This document shows, one piece after another, positions 1-8,002 of a DNA stretch of 64,000 bases; positions within the stretch are counted from its first letter, which is position 1, and every line of letters starts with the position of its first letter. Made by a program: the position numbers and the translations under genes. The DNA is from Methanolinea sp. (GTDB lineage Archaea > Halobacteriota > Methanomicrobia > Methanomicrobiales > Methanospirillaceae). The DNA is taken from contig CP064971.1 in the NCBI GenBank assembly GCA_016699325.1, positions 186,001 through 250,000 on the forward strand, written 5' to 3'. Below the pieces are notes generated by a model. That model was given only the letters and a program-made list of their open reading frames with translations, had not been told where the DNA came from and did not search any database.

Positions 1-167
1 GCAGCAATTACTGCCGACTGCCAGATGTCTTTTCCCGTGGTGCTGGCCGGACCGGTCATCGAAACAACGACACCAATCCTCAATTCATCACCAGATTCCG
101 GCTGGGAGCATCCAGCAATGAGGAGGCCGGCAAGAACGATCCCAATAATCAGAACTCTTGCATCCAC
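1..167 (-). CDS. ABC transporter solute-binding lipoprotein, N-terminal fragment
   Basis: The frame runs off the left edge, so only the first 55 residues are visible. It starts with GTG, 6 nt after an AAGGTG ribosome site. A hydrophobic signal segment ends in a lipobox (LLIAGC), so the protein should be exported and lipid-anchored. The mature part begins LRIGVVVSMTGPASTTGKD, which looks like the first strand and ligand loop of the type I periplasmic-binding fold used by branched-chain amino acid (LivJ-like) and related ABC importers. The ligand cannot be told from this fragment. A 7-bp hairpin lies just upstream. The class is fairly secure; substrate and full length are unknown. Confidence 0.8.
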   Translation of the reverse strand, partial: MDARVLIIGIVLAGLLIAGCSQPESGDELRIGVVVSMTGPASTTGKDIWQSAVIA

Positions 168-179
168 AATCTACACCTT

Positions 180-197
180 GCTATGCTAAGGCATAGC
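180..197 (-). promoter_or_regulatory. Perfect 7-bp hairpin upstream of the solute-binding protein
   Basis: GCTATGC and GCATAGC pair perfectly around a TAAG loop, ending 13 bases upstream of the GTG start at 167. A purine/AT-rich stretch lies further upstream at about 201-221 (minus strand reads AGAAATAAAAAC), so the dyad sits near the expected transcription start. It could be an operator or a leader hairpin. The function is inferred from position only. Confidence 0.35.
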
Positions 198-318
198 GAA
201 GTTTTTATTTCTTTCTTTCTATCGTCAGCCTACCAGCCCGGGGTATTCCCTGGTGAAAGATCCGGAAAGGTAAAATACGAATTAGGACCTTTGAGCGGCA
301 GGATGAGCGTTCATGTAA

Positions 319-1269
319 CTATTCGATCGTAATATGCACGATCTTTTTTCCGGGAAGGATTTCCTCGGGTGGTGTACTGGGATTGATAACCACGATTTCC
401 GGGGTGGCAAACATGCGGAGCTCCACACTGAAGCTGGAGGTTCCAATTCCCCTGGTGACATAACAGAATTTACCGTTCCTCTCGTAGAGACCTGAAATCT
501 CCTTTCCAGGGATGCTGATTCCTTTAGGAAGGAACTGGCCGCCATGAGTGTGCCCGGCAATGGTGAGATCTGCATCCCAATCTGCACGACAGTCAGGTTC
601 GTGGATCATGTAGAGGACATATGCATCTGTTTGAGGGACCGCAGGAGGATCGGCCATCCCCGCCCATCCGTCATCCACCCCTACCAGCATAAGGTCTCTT
701 CCCTCCAGCTCGAGCTCGAGATACTCGTTCCTCATAACCGTCACGCCGTTCTTACCCAGCACGGCGACCAGCTGTTCGGCAAAGGCAAGATCGGTGGTCT
801 CGTCACGGAGAACGCTGAGATTATAGCCATTTACATCGAGACACACTGATGATACAGCATCATTCTTCCGCAGCCAGCTCATCGCATCAGTTCCAGACAT
901 ATAGTCATGGTTGCCAAGGATTGCATAGACTGGGGCGTCAATCCTGCTCCATACATCCTGGAGGTACAGATCCTCCCCATTGCCATAGACGAAGTCACCG
1001 AGGATAAACACCAGGGCTGGATCAAGGGCATTAATTTCGTCTATGATGCGCCGTGTGGCTTCGATATTTCCTTCCCTGAGATGGGGGTCGGCAATAAATA
1101 CCAAGTTATCCGGCGCTCCTTCAACATGGAGGACGGTGATCTCAGAGCTTTTCGCCCCGATATAGGCAAAGCCAAGTGTTGTATTGAAGAAACCAATAAG
1201 AATAACGAGTGAAAGTAACCGTTTACTCGCGATAGGTGGGAGTTTTGGTATCTTGAAATCCAGTCCCAT
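319..1269 (-). CDS. Membrane-anchored metallophosphoesterase (YaeI/YkuE-like)
   Basis: About 316 residues. A hydrophobic segment near residues 18-37 suggests a membrane anchor or signal, with the catalytic domain outside. The calcineurin-like dinuclear metal motifs follow in order: ADPH near 60, LGDF near 92, GNHD near 120 and GHTHGG near 243. These supply the metal-binding Asp, His and Asn residues of the family. Relatives include phosphodiesterases of the YaeI/YkuE group, some acting on lipid substrates; the substrate here is unknown. A GTG three codons upstream (1278) is an alternative start. The gene stands alone between poorly coding regions. Confidence 0.85.
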   Translation of the reverse strand: MGLDFKIPKLPPIASKRLLSLVILIGFFNTTLGFAYIGAKSSEITVLHVEGAPDNLVFIADPHLREGNIEATRRIIDEINALDPALVFILGDFVYGNGEDLYLQDVWSRIDAPVYAILGNHDYMSGTDAMSWLRKNDAVSSVCLDVNGYNLSVLRDETTDLAFAEQLVAVLGKNGVTVMRNEYLELELEGRDLMLVGVDDGWAGMADPPAVPQTDAYVLYMIHEPDCRADWDADLTIAGHTHGGQFLPKGISIPGKEISGLYERNGKFCYVTRGIGTSSFSVELRMFATPEIVVINPSTPPEEILPGKKIVHITIE

Positions 1270-1296
1270 TAATACCACTGAATTTGGCAGGCGCCC

Positions 1297-1557
1297 TTAA
1301 ATTAGTAGGTGTCCGGGAATGATATTTAGGTTTGTGTCTCCTGCCGTGCTGCCCGAGATCGTGGGAAAATGAAGCTTCCTGGAAGCAGGTGGTGGAACTG
1401 CACGCGTCACTTCCAGCCGCGTAACCAGCATCACTCTGGCGAGGAGATCACGGACATTATCAGGTAACCTCCTACCCTGAATTTGCCCTTCCCGTGAGTC
1501 CGTGTTACACGAGGTCCCGAGGACAGCCAGCAGGGTCGCGAGGAGCAAAAGCCGCAT
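1297..1557 (-). CDS. Possible small lipoprotein, unknown
   Basis: An 86-residue frame starting MRLLLLATLLAVLGTSC. It has a Leu-rich hydrophobic start followed by Cys, resembling a lipoprotein signal, although the -3 position is Gly rather than the usual Leu. The rest has no domain I recognise. The surrounding kilobase codes poorly on both strands, so this may be a decayed gene or chance. It lies 28 bases upstream of the phosphoesterase in the same orientation. Confidence 0.28.
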   Translation of the reverse strand: MRLLLLATLLAVLGTSCNTDSREGQIQGRRLPDNVRDLLARVMLVTRLEVTRAVPPPASRKLHFPTISGSTAGDTNLNIIPGHLLI

Positions 1558-1887
1558 CCCAATAACATGGAGCTCGAGCAACCCTGTTACTGGTATTCTT
1601 ACGGGTTCATTCACGGTCGTTTCACCTCCACTCCGTCAACTTCGTCTCGTCATTCCAACAGTCCTGGAACCGGGAGGCATCGCCCTTATCGTTGGTAGGG
1701 CTCCCAAGAGATACCCCCGGCATCATTGAACCTGATGAGAGGCTATGAAAAGACACTATGTGAACCGGGAGGGCCGGGCCGGATTGCATGGCAGGAACCG
1801 CCACCAGTGCACGGCAACGATGGTCAGCAGAAGTTTTTCAAGATATCGCTGTCCGAGTGCCGGACAGAATCCCGCAAAGGGTGATGG
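1558..1887. other. Gene-poor stretch, nothing recognised
   Basis: No frame here has a recognisable domain, a good ribosome site or neighbour-like codon use. Short frames on both strands look like chance. It joins the doubtful lipoprotein and the PAS remnant, which suggests a decayed region next to tRNA-Ser. Confidence 0.4.
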
Positions 1888-2202
1888 TCACGGGAAAGGG
1901 GAGACCGGGGCCGGTGTACAGAGGATAAACCTGCTGAAATCTGTAAGAACCAGGGTACTGAGGGTTGTCGCTTTCATGCCCTTATCTTTGCACCTGATCA
2001 GTGCCTGCCGGACCACGATGTCCCCCGCCTCCATATCATGCTCGATTGAGAGAGGTTTGGAGGGGATCCGATCCGGACCGGCATCTCTGCAGGTTGAAAA
2101 GAATGCCTCGATTTCGGGAATTTCCCCGTTGGAATATCCAAAAGACTCGCTGAACATGCGGTTGAAGTGGAGGCAGGTTCCCTGTGGACTGAAGAAACGG
2201 TC
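1888..2202 (-). pseudogene. PAS-domain remnant
   Basis: The frame contains GTCLHFNRMFSESFGYS, then IPEIEAFF, and later VRQALIRCKDKGMKATTL, spaced like one PAS domain: the front strands and the FNxxFxxxxGY helix, then the rear strands that carry CKDG-type turns. The middle is shortened and no kinase, HAMP or other output domain follows before the stop. The open frame extends upstream into tRNA-Ser, so no sensible start is present. I read it as a fragment of a PAS sensor protein left beside the tRNA. A small intact PAS protein is less likely. Confidence 0.42.
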
Positions 2203-2223
2203 CTGAATGTCAGGGCGTGAATA

Positions 2224-2308
2224 CGCCGGGGAAGAGATTTGAACTCTTGAGGTGCAGGGCACCAGTGGCTTTCAAGGCCACCGCCTTACCGGTCTAGACT
2301 ACCCCGGC
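2224..2308 (-). tRNA. tRNA-Ser (anticodon UGA)
   Basis: On the minus strand the acceptor arms GCCGGGG and CCCCGGC pair perfectly, followed by a G discriminator base. The anticodon stem GTGGC/GCCAC encloses the loop CTTGAAA, giving anticodon TGA (serine UCA family). The T arm contains GAGTTCAAATCTC. A long variable arm (GGTGC/GCACC around CCT) marks a class II tRNA, as expected for serine. No intron is seen and CCA is not encoded. It lies between the PAS remnant and a membrane-protein gene. Confidence 0.95.
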
Positions 2309-2347
2309 CCTGGATTAACTTGTTGGTTGTCTTGCCATAAAAAAATG

Positions 2348-3490
2348 TCACCATCGCCTGCGTAACAGCAAAAAAGAAACAACGAAAACCGCGATGATAA
2401 CGGCAAAAAGGGGCAGCGGCGCGGATTTGGTGATGGCGCTTCCAACCCCGGTTGTTCCGGGAGGCTGTTCAGCTGCAGCAGAAACGCTGGAAGCTCCCTG
2501 GGCGAACAGGGTGACATCACCGCTCGTCGAGTACTTGTAAGGATACACCGTTACCGTGAGGACCTCTCCGTTGCCATCGATGAGTATTTCTTCTCCCTCA
2601 TTCTCGCCCTTGACATTGACCTTCTGGACCGCCCCGGAGCTATCGGTGTATTCCATTACCCAGTCGATCCCGGACGATGTAAAGACGCGGACCTCTTCAC
2701 TCCCGGTCTGGACGGAGAAAACCGCGGGTTCATCGCGTGAGGCATACCCTGTAGCACTCATCACCGGGAGAGTTGGCTGCGCAGTCGCTGTTACAGTCAT
2801 TGGTTCGGGGACCTCGAAGACCGTGACCGATACTCTCCCAATGTAGCCTTTGGAATCGGTGAAACTCACGTTATACTGCCCGGTATCAGTTATCGGGATC
2901 TCTACCTGGAAGGATCCATCGCTCTTCGTGCTGACATAGTCCGGCCCAAAGACGATATCCTGCCCTGGCCCGGTGGCCTCGATCCGGACACCTGAACTCT
3001 TCAGGCCGAATATCGATCCTCTGACATCCAGCGTTCCATCCATTTCCTGAACCAGGGGGGCGGAAAAGCGGAGTTCATCGCTCCGGTCGATCATTTCGAT
3101 AACCCGCAGGGTGACCGAGTTGCCGAGATAACGGTACCCTGAAATGGGGGGAACTTCAACTTTATAGATTCCCCGCGAAAGGTCGATGGTGTCAAAAACC
3201 ACAGAAAATTCCTGGTTGGCCTGGAGGGTAACCATCTCCCGGGCAATCTCTTCAAGGGTATACCCGGATTTCGAGAGGATCACCTCCACACTGGTACCGG
3301 GTGGGATATTACTTGTTCCATTTACGATGAGCGGCATTCCACGCTGCAGCGTTGTAGGGGCATCGATGGTGAGTTCGTACGCCTGTGCCATTCCGATGGC
3401 GAAAACCAGGCAGATGAGCGCCACCATGAGTCCCCGGATACGAGGTGATTTTTCTGAACTGCCGCTCATTTCACAAACAACCGCACGCAT
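2348..3490 (-). CDS. Secreted, C-terminally membrane-anchored beta-rich surface protein
   Basis: About 380 residues; MSGSSEK at residue 8 is an alternative start. An N-terminal signal (ALICLVFAIGMAQA) precedes the mature chain. The body is a series of Ig-like beta-sandwich stretches with patterns such as RGMPLIVNGTSNIPPGT and DTGQYNVSFTDSKGYIG. The end is a transmembrane helix (LFAVIIAVFVVSFLLL) followed by RRRW, which should anchor it in the cytoplasmic membrane facing outward. No catalytic motif is visible. Proteins of this build are common in methanogen envelopes. The role is unknown; cell-surface structure or adhesion is only a guess. Confidence 0.75.
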   Translation of the reverse strand: MRAVVCEMSGSSEKSPRIRGLMVALICLVFAIGMAQAYELTIDAPTTLQRGMPLIVNGTSNIPPGTSVEVILSKSGYTLEEIAREMVTLQANQEFSVVFDTIDLSRGIYKVEVPPISGYRYLGNSVTLRVIEMIDRSDELRFSAPLVQEMDGTLDVRGSIFGLKSSGVRIEATGPGQDIVFGPDYVSTKSDGSFQVEIPITDTGQYNVSFTDSKGYIGRVSVTVFEVPEPMTVTATAQPTLPVMSATGYASRDEPAVFSVQTGSEEVRVFTSSGIDWVMEYTDSSGAVQKVNVKGENEGEEILIDGNGEVLTVTVYPYKYSTSGDVTLFAQGASSVSAAAEQPPGTTGVGSAITKSAPLPLFAVIIAVFVVSFLLLRRRW

Positions 3491-3612
3491 ATTTCGGTAT
3501 CCTGCGCCTGATGCTCACCTAAAAGCTGAATAAGGATTCGGCTTCGAACTTTAATACCTTGCCGGATTGCGCCATTTAACGGAAATGGTGTTCCCTGACC
3601 CTATGAATGAGG

Positions 3613-3620
3613 CTATATAG
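3613..3620 (+). promoter_or_regulatory. TATA box for the RaSEA gene
   Basis: CTATATAG is centred near 3616. Transcription would begin near 3640, downstream of the ATG at 3632 but upstream of the ATG at 3656. This is the main reason for choosing the second start for the radical SAM gene. Confidence 0.45.
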
Positions 3621-3655
3621 CTGGAATACCTATGAAGAGAAGAGTCCGGGGAGTC

Positions 3656-4627
3656 ATGGAAAAACCGCTTGCATGCTGGGAAGGCAGAGATTACTACCAG
3701 GGCGAGGCACTCCCTTCGCTCACCATCATCCTCAGGACCGGTGGATGCCGGCACAACCGCTGTCGCATGTGCAGTTATCGTTTCGAACGTTACACAGGGC
3801 ATGCCCCGGGTAACCTGGCTTCGCTCCTCATCTCTCAACTGGACTGGGTTAAAGACCACCATAACCTGGAAAAAGTCCGAATGGTGAAAATATATACGTC
3901 AGGAAGCTTTTTCGATCCTGACGAAGTCCCTCCAGGAGTTGTAGATGCCGTTGCACGGCTCTTCAGGGGGAAGCTGGTGATTGCCGAGACTCGGCCGGAG
4001 TTCATCAATGCCGGGAGGCTCGAAGAATTCCTGGCCAGAGTCGACACGGGGGAGTGGGAGACCCCGCTCATGGTAGCCATGGGTCTCGAGACGACCAGTG
4101 ATTTTATCAGAGAGAAATGCATAGACAAGGGATTTTCCTGGCAGGATTTCCTTTCCGCGGCCGGAGTGGCTCATGCTTCGGGTGCAGGGGTTAAGGCATA
4201 CCTGCTCCATAAACCCCTCTTCCTCACCGAGCATGAAGCACTCGTCGACATGGAAAAATCAATCAGGACCGTTTCCGGTTTTGCCGATACGATCTCCCTG
4301 AACCCCTGCACCGTCCAGCGGCATACCGAGCTTGAATCCTACTGGAAGAAGGGAGCGTATCGCCCGCCGTATCTCTGGAGCGTGCTCTCCCTCCTGATCT
4401 CCGCACCGGTGTTCGTGACCTGCGACCCGGTGGGTGGAGGCCGGTCCCGCGGACCACACAACTGCGGGATATGCGATCGCGAAATCGTCCGTGCCATCCG
4501 CGATTTTTCACTCTCCAATGACAGAGAGCTTCTAATCGACGTTTTTGAAAAAGGATGTCATTGCCGGGCCGAATGGGAGTATATCCTGTCCGGTGAACAT
4601 CCGTATTGCATGCCCCTTTCAGGCTGA
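3656..4627 (+). CDS. Archaeosine synthase radical SAM subunit RaSEA (TIGR01210 family)
   Basis: A 323-residue protein beginning MEKPLACWEGRDYY. The iron-sulfur motif is GGCRHNRCRMCSY, a C-x4-C-x2-C spacing unlike the usual C-x3-C-x2-C and typical of this archaeal family. Later parts (YTSGSFFDPDEVP, VAMGLETTSDFIREKCIDKG, SLNPCTVQRHT) also fit. In known archaea RaSEA pairs with ArcS: ArcS attaches lysine to preQ0 at position 15 of tRNA and RaSEA cleaves the adduct to give archaeosine. ArcS and TgtA are in this window at 28.4-31.5 kb. An ATG at 3632 would add 8 residues but lies ahead of the start point expected from the TATA box. Confidence 0.88.
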   Translation: MEKPLACWEGRDYYQGEALPSLTIILRTGGCRHNRCRMCSYRFERYTGHAPGNLASLLISQLDWVKDHHNLEKVRMVKIYTSGSFFDPDEVPPGVVDAVARLFRGKLVIAETRPEFINAGRLEEFLARVDTGEWETPLMVAMGLETTSDFIREKCIDKGFSWQDFLSAAGVAHASGAGVKAYLLHKPLFLTEHEALVDMEKSIRTVSGFADTISLNPCTVQRHTELESYWKKGAYRPPYLWSVLSLLISAPVFVTCDPVGGGRSRGPHNCGICDREIVRAIRDFSLSNDRELLIDVFEKGCHCRAEWEYILSGEHPYCMPLSG

Positions 4628-4726
4628 ACCAAACGATACGACCCGGGATTTATATCCGCGAGAAGAGGGCGGCCCATTGGGAATGCATCCGTCTCCGGTG
4701 TTTGGCGCATGGTGCAGAACAGCCCT

Positions 4727-5959
4727 TCAATGCCGGGCCGCCTGCAGGTCGAGCTGTTTTTCCAGCAGGGGAAGGAAGGTGCCGGCATCGCTCACCACCC
4801 CGATCGCGTGCATGGTTCCCCGATCCATCAGCTTTGTCAGGGATGATGGGTTGATATCAACGCAGATGGTCTTGACGTATGAGGGCAGGCAGTTGCCAAC
4901 CGCCACAGAATGGAGGAGTGTGGCGATCATGAGAACCATGCTGCAGTCTGCAACGTGATCCCGTATCTGATCCTGTGCGACAATGGCATCGGTGACGACA
5001 TCAGGGAGCGGCCCGTCATCACGGATGGAACCGGCCAGCACATACGGGATACCCCTCCTGACACACTCGTACAATATTCCCCCATTGATCACCCCGTTCT
5101 CAACTGCTTTCCTGATCGATCCGGCCCGCATGACCTCCGAAATGGCATAGAGATGGTTTTTATGACCACCGGTGACCGGTTTGCCGGTACAGATATCCAT
5201 ACCAAGGGACGTGCCATAAAGGTTAAATTCGATATCGTGGGTCGCCAATGCGTTACCGGCGAATAGAACATCTATGTAGCCGTTCCTGATGATAGTGGCG
5301 AGGGAGCGGGCAGCACCGGTATGGATGATCGCCGGACCGCCAACGAGGGCGATCTTGCCGCCTTTTCGCTTGAGATCGATCATCTCAGCAGCAACCTTGG
5401 CGATAATAGTCTCGCTCGGGCGTTCCGGAGAGACAGTCCCCTGCATGAACTCGAAGTTCGAAACCTGCCGGGGCCGTTCGGGCGGGATTACCTGGACGCC
5501 TTCTTCTCCAACCACGACCAGGTCGCCTTTTTTAAGTTTCGAGAGCGGGATACACCGCGCGACCATCTCCAGCGGGTCTATCACGATCAGGCAATCCATC
5601 TCGATATGCTGCACCGGTAGGAGCCTGCCGCTGTACCGCACCGAGGTCGGGTGGTGGGTGGTCGAGTAGAACCCCTTGGGGACAATGCGGTCTCCTTCTG
5701 CAGGAATGACAGTAGCCTCCTTCTCTTCGAGCAGCCGGGCTCCATAGGGGTGGATCTCAGAGAGTATGGCCGAGAGTTGCTCGGGGTTATCGGCATTCAC
5801 CTTGAGCCGGGCATAGCTTGGATCAGTCTTCCGCTTACCGACATCGAAGACGAGGATCTCGAAGTTGCCTCCCTTGTCCATGATCCGGTCAAAGACCCGG
5901 GTCATGATGCCAGAATCGATGATGTGCCCTTCGAGTTCAATTTCGCGAAAGACCTGCAT
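4727..5959 (-). CDS. TIGR00300 / LOR-SDH domain protein, probable archaeal ornithine cyclodeaminase
   Basis: 410 residues, full length for the archaeal family named after a conserved region of lysine-ketoglutarate reductase/saccharopine dehydrogenase. It opens REIELEGHIIDSGIMTR. A nucleotide-binding half includes KIALVGGPAIIHTGAA, VLFAGNALATHDIE and YGTSLGMD, and the C-terminal part contains CVDINPSSLTKL. The same domain forms the C-terminus of cyanobacterial AgrE/ArgZ, where it converts ornithine to proline, and archaeal members have been assigned ornithine cyclodeaminase activity. I infer a role in proline formation. It is a single gene with an AT-rich promoter just upstream (5960-5990). 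Family membership is strong; the reaction is less certain. Confidence 0.8.
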   Translation of the reverse strand: MQVFREIELEGHIIDSGIMTRVFDRIMDKGGNFEILVFDVGKRKTDPSYARLKVNADNPEQLSAILSEIHPYGARLLEEKEATVIPAEGDRIVPKGFYSTTHHPTSVRYSGRLLPVQHIEMDCLIVIDPLEMVARCIPLSKLKKGDLVVVGEEGVQVIPPERPRQVSNFEFMQGTVSPERPSETIIAKVAAEMIDLKRKGGKIALVGGPAIIHTGAARSLATIIRNGYIDVLFAGNALATHDIEFNLYGTSLGMDICTGKPVTGGHKNHLYAISEVMRAGSIRKAVENGVINGGILYECVRRGIPYVLAGSIRDDGPLPDVVTDAIVAQDQIRDHVADCSMVLMIATLLHSVAVGNCLPSYVKTICVDINPSSLTKLMDRGTMHAIGVVSDAGTFLPLLEKQLDLQAARH

Positions 5960-6040
5960 ATAAATAAACTAAGCGGTAATCCTTTAAATAATTCTCCAAA
6001 GGGAGAGAAATTGGGTTTTTCCGGGCTATCACAGGCCGGT

Positions 6041-6643
6041 TCATTGGTTTCCAGGTTCCCGAACCAGGGTCCGGATCAGGGCAAGTTCTTCCCTGGTATT
6101 GATATTAAATGACAGGCTCTTGTCAGGGATGAGAAGGGACAGCTCCTCCTGGGGACGGTCGATGAGATCGCCCCGGAGGATGTTTATTCCGGCCGGACAG
6201 GCTGAAATCCCATTTATGGTAACGGAATATGACGAACGGCATCCCGAAGTCCCTGAAATGTCCCGGGGAACCCATACCGAGCAGGCCTCGCATCCTGACT
6301 CCCTGTAGCGTTCCTCAATCACCCGTATGGTTCCAGGACGGAGGCAGGGGAGATCGGCGACACAGGTAAAGAATGGACCGATGATCCCAAGGATATCCAC
6401 CGCCTCGGCAAGGTCTTCAATGTAGCCCGCACCGGATGCAATAATGCAGAGGATTTCCCTTGCCCTGCACCAGTTCTGCGTAAAGGGTGTCTTTTTTGAG
6501 AGAACCACCACCACATCGTATCCTCCGGCCGTGAAAGCATCGATGACATATTCGATCATAGGCTTTCCGCGGATGGTAACCAATGGTTTTTCCCCAAGAT
6601 CGAGCCTGGTACCCCCTCCTCCTGCAAGAATCAGTGCAAGCAC
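6041..6643 (-). CDS. cobY: Adenosylcobinamide-phosphate guanylyltransferase (CobY)
   Basis: A 200-residue nucleotidyltransferase beginning MLALILAGGGGTRLDLGEKP, the nucleotide-binding loop of the family. VADLPCL supplies the metal-binding Asp. CobY is the archaeal replacement for bacterial CobU: it transfers GMP from GTP to adenosylcobinamide phosphate late in cobamide synthesis. The start overlaps the end of the cobD-like gene by 13 bases, so the two are probably cotranslated. A MobA-like or sugar-nucleotide transferase is the alternative on sequence alone, but length and partner gene favour CobY. Confidence 0.87.
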   Translation of the reverse strand: MLALILAGGGGTRLDLGEKPLVTIRGKPMIEYVIDAFTAGGYDVVVVLSKKTPFTQNWCRAREILCIIASGAGYIEDLAEAVDILGIIGPFFTCVADLPCLRPGTIRVIEERYRESGCEACSVWVPRDISGTSGCRSSYSVTINGISACPAGINILRGDLIDRPQEELSLLIPDKSLSFNINTREELALIRTLVREPGNQ

Positions 6644-7629
6644 CGTTCAAGCACCTCTATGAGCAAACGGTTCTCATCCCGGGTCCTGACCGCGATCCTG
6701 ATCGAATCAGGAAGACCAAAGGAGTGACAGTCTCTGACCAGGATACCCCCCTCAAGCAACCGGGAACAGAGTGGGCCGACATCGGTAGGAAAGGTGAGTA
6801 AAAGGAAATTGACCGCCGACGGATGGATACCCAGATCGAACCGGGAGAGTTCCCTGACCAGCCATTCCCGCTCAGCAGTAATTCTTTTACGGGAGGTCTC
6901 GAGCAGGTCGTAACTGCGGAATGCGGCGAGGGCATATTGCTCTGCAAAAGCATTGACACTCCAGGGAGGCCGGATGGTTTCGACTTTACTAACAAGATCA
7001 GGATCGCCGAATGCATAGCCGAACCTGATTCCGGGGGCCGAGAAACACTTGGTGAGCGACCTTACCACAAAAACAGCAGGATCACGCACATCGGCGACAC
7101 TCTGTTCCGGGTCGGAGAGTTCAATGAATGCTTCATCGACGAAGAGATACCCCTCCCGGGTTGTCTCTCTCATGGCAAGGACTTCATCCCTGGAGAGGAG
7201 AACCCCAGTGGGGTTGTTCGGGTTGCAGATGAACCGAACCAGCGCATGCTCGTGCCCAGAAACCGGGAGCGCTCCGGCAAGGCGGGCGGACAGTTCGTAT
7301 TCCCCGAAGGTGGGATGCATGGTCCGGAAATGCGTGCCAGGAGAGAGGGTTGCAAGACAGAACACCCGTATCAACTCGATTGAACCATTTCCCACGGCGA
7401 TGTCTTCAACCGGGCGTCTGAAGCACCCCGCGATGACTTCTTTTAAAGCCATGTACCGGTCATCAGGATATACTGCAAGGAGATCCGGTGAATATTCAAC
7501 GGATATCTGGGGAACGAACGGGTTCATATTTGCGGAAAAATCAATAACGTTCCGTCCCGTATCTTCGCGGATCTGCTTTATTTTCCCCCCGTGCACAACT
7601 TTATCAGGAAATGAACCGGTCACGCACAA
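6631..7629 (-). CDS. cobD: Threonine-phosphate decarboxylase (CobD-type aminotransferase)
   Basis: A 332-residue class I/II aminotransferase-fold enzyme. Visible motifs are NVIDFSANMNPF, ICNPNNPTGVLLSRDE, LFVDEAFIEL and the PLP-lysine segment SLTKCFSAPGIRFGYA. It is close to histidinol-phosphate aminotransferase, but the opening SFPDKVVHGGKI and the neighbouring cobY point to CobD, which decarboxylates threonine phosphate to aminopropanol phosphate for the nucleotide loop of cobamides. Methanogens need cobamide for the methyltransferase Mtr. HisC is the main alternative. Confidence 0.85.
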   Translation of the reverse strand: MCVTGSFPDKVVHGGKIKQIREDTGRNVIDFSANMNPFVPQISVEYSPDLLAVYPDDRYMALKEVIAGCFRRPVEDIAVGNGSIELIRVFCLATLSPGTHFRTMHPTFGEYELSARLAGALPVSGHEHALVRFICNPNNPTGVLLSRDEVLAMRETTREGYLFVDEAFIELSDPEQSVADVRDPAVFVVRSLTKCFSAPGIRFGYAFGDPDLVSKVETIRPPWSVNAFAEQYALAAFRSYDLLETSRKRITAEREWLVRELSRFDLGIHPSAVNFLLLTFPTDVGPLCSRLLEGGILVRDCHSFGLPDSIRIAVRTRDENRLLIEVLERCLH

Positions 7630-7705
7630 TTCCCTGCCTTTCCCTGATTTTTTGGTGTCAGCCCGACATTAATGTATGTTCATGATGCTTACCCCGAACA
7701 TCGAT

Positions 7706-7720
7706 AAATATATATACTAT
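7706..7720 (+). promoter_or_regulatory. TATA region of the RHH-ftsZ transcription unit
   Basis: An AT-rich run (AAATATATATACTAT) centred near 7711 is the best TATA candidate. It would place the transcript start near 7737, about 30 bases ahead of the first possible start codon and just before the dyads at 7774-7812. Confidence 0.5.
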
Positions 7721-7773
7721 AATGTGTAAGTAGGATTCATCTGCAAAGTCAGACGAATGGTAGCTCAATGACA

Positions 7774-7812
7774 GACAATTGTCGGACATGTGTCCGACAT
7801 GCGTCAGGACAC
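7774..7812 (+). promoter_or_regulatory. Three helically phased dyads, likely operator of the RHH-ftsZ unit
   Basis: Three overlapping dyads are seen. The first is GACAATTGTC (7774-7783), a perfect palindrome. The second has 8-bp arms GTCGGACA/TGTCCGAC with 2 bases between (7781-7798). The third has arms GTGTCC/GGACAC 11 bases apart (7790-7812). Their centres are about 11 bp apart, one helical turn. Ribbon-helix-helix proteins bind such short repeated dyads cooperatively, and the adjacent gene encodes one, so autoregulation is the natural inference. Confidence 0.6.
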
Positions 7813-7815
7813 ATT

Positions 7816-7992
7816 ATGCGACGTATCACACTCAGACTTCCCGACCAGCAAATCGACATGCTCCAGCAGATGGTGGAAGCGGGGGAGTTTCCAACCGTCT
7901 CTGAAGCGGTCCGGGATGCGGTCCGTCAACTCATCGAGAAACGAGCCAGCCGTGTCATAAAAGAGAGTGACCAGGTTTCATTCAAGGTTTAG
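7816..7992 (+). CDS. Ribbon-helix-helix (CopG/NikR-like) regulator ahead of ftsZ
   Basis: From this ATG the protein has 58 residues. MRRITLRLPDQQIDMLQQMV provides the beta strand (RRITLRL) and first helix; FPTVSEAVRDAVRQLIEK provides the second helix. This is the dimeric RHH DNA-binding fold with no extra sensor domain. An earlier in-frame ATG at 7768 would add 16 residues (with two Cys), but that stretch coincides with the three dyads, so I prefer the later start and read the dyads as leader. The gene ends 10 bases before ftsZ, implying co-transcription and a possible link to control of cell division. Confidence 0.82.
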   Translation: MRRITLRLPDQQIDMLQQMVEAGEFPTVSEAVRDAVRQLIEKRASRVIKESDQVSFKV

Positions 7993-8002
7993 GAGGTCAG
8001 AA

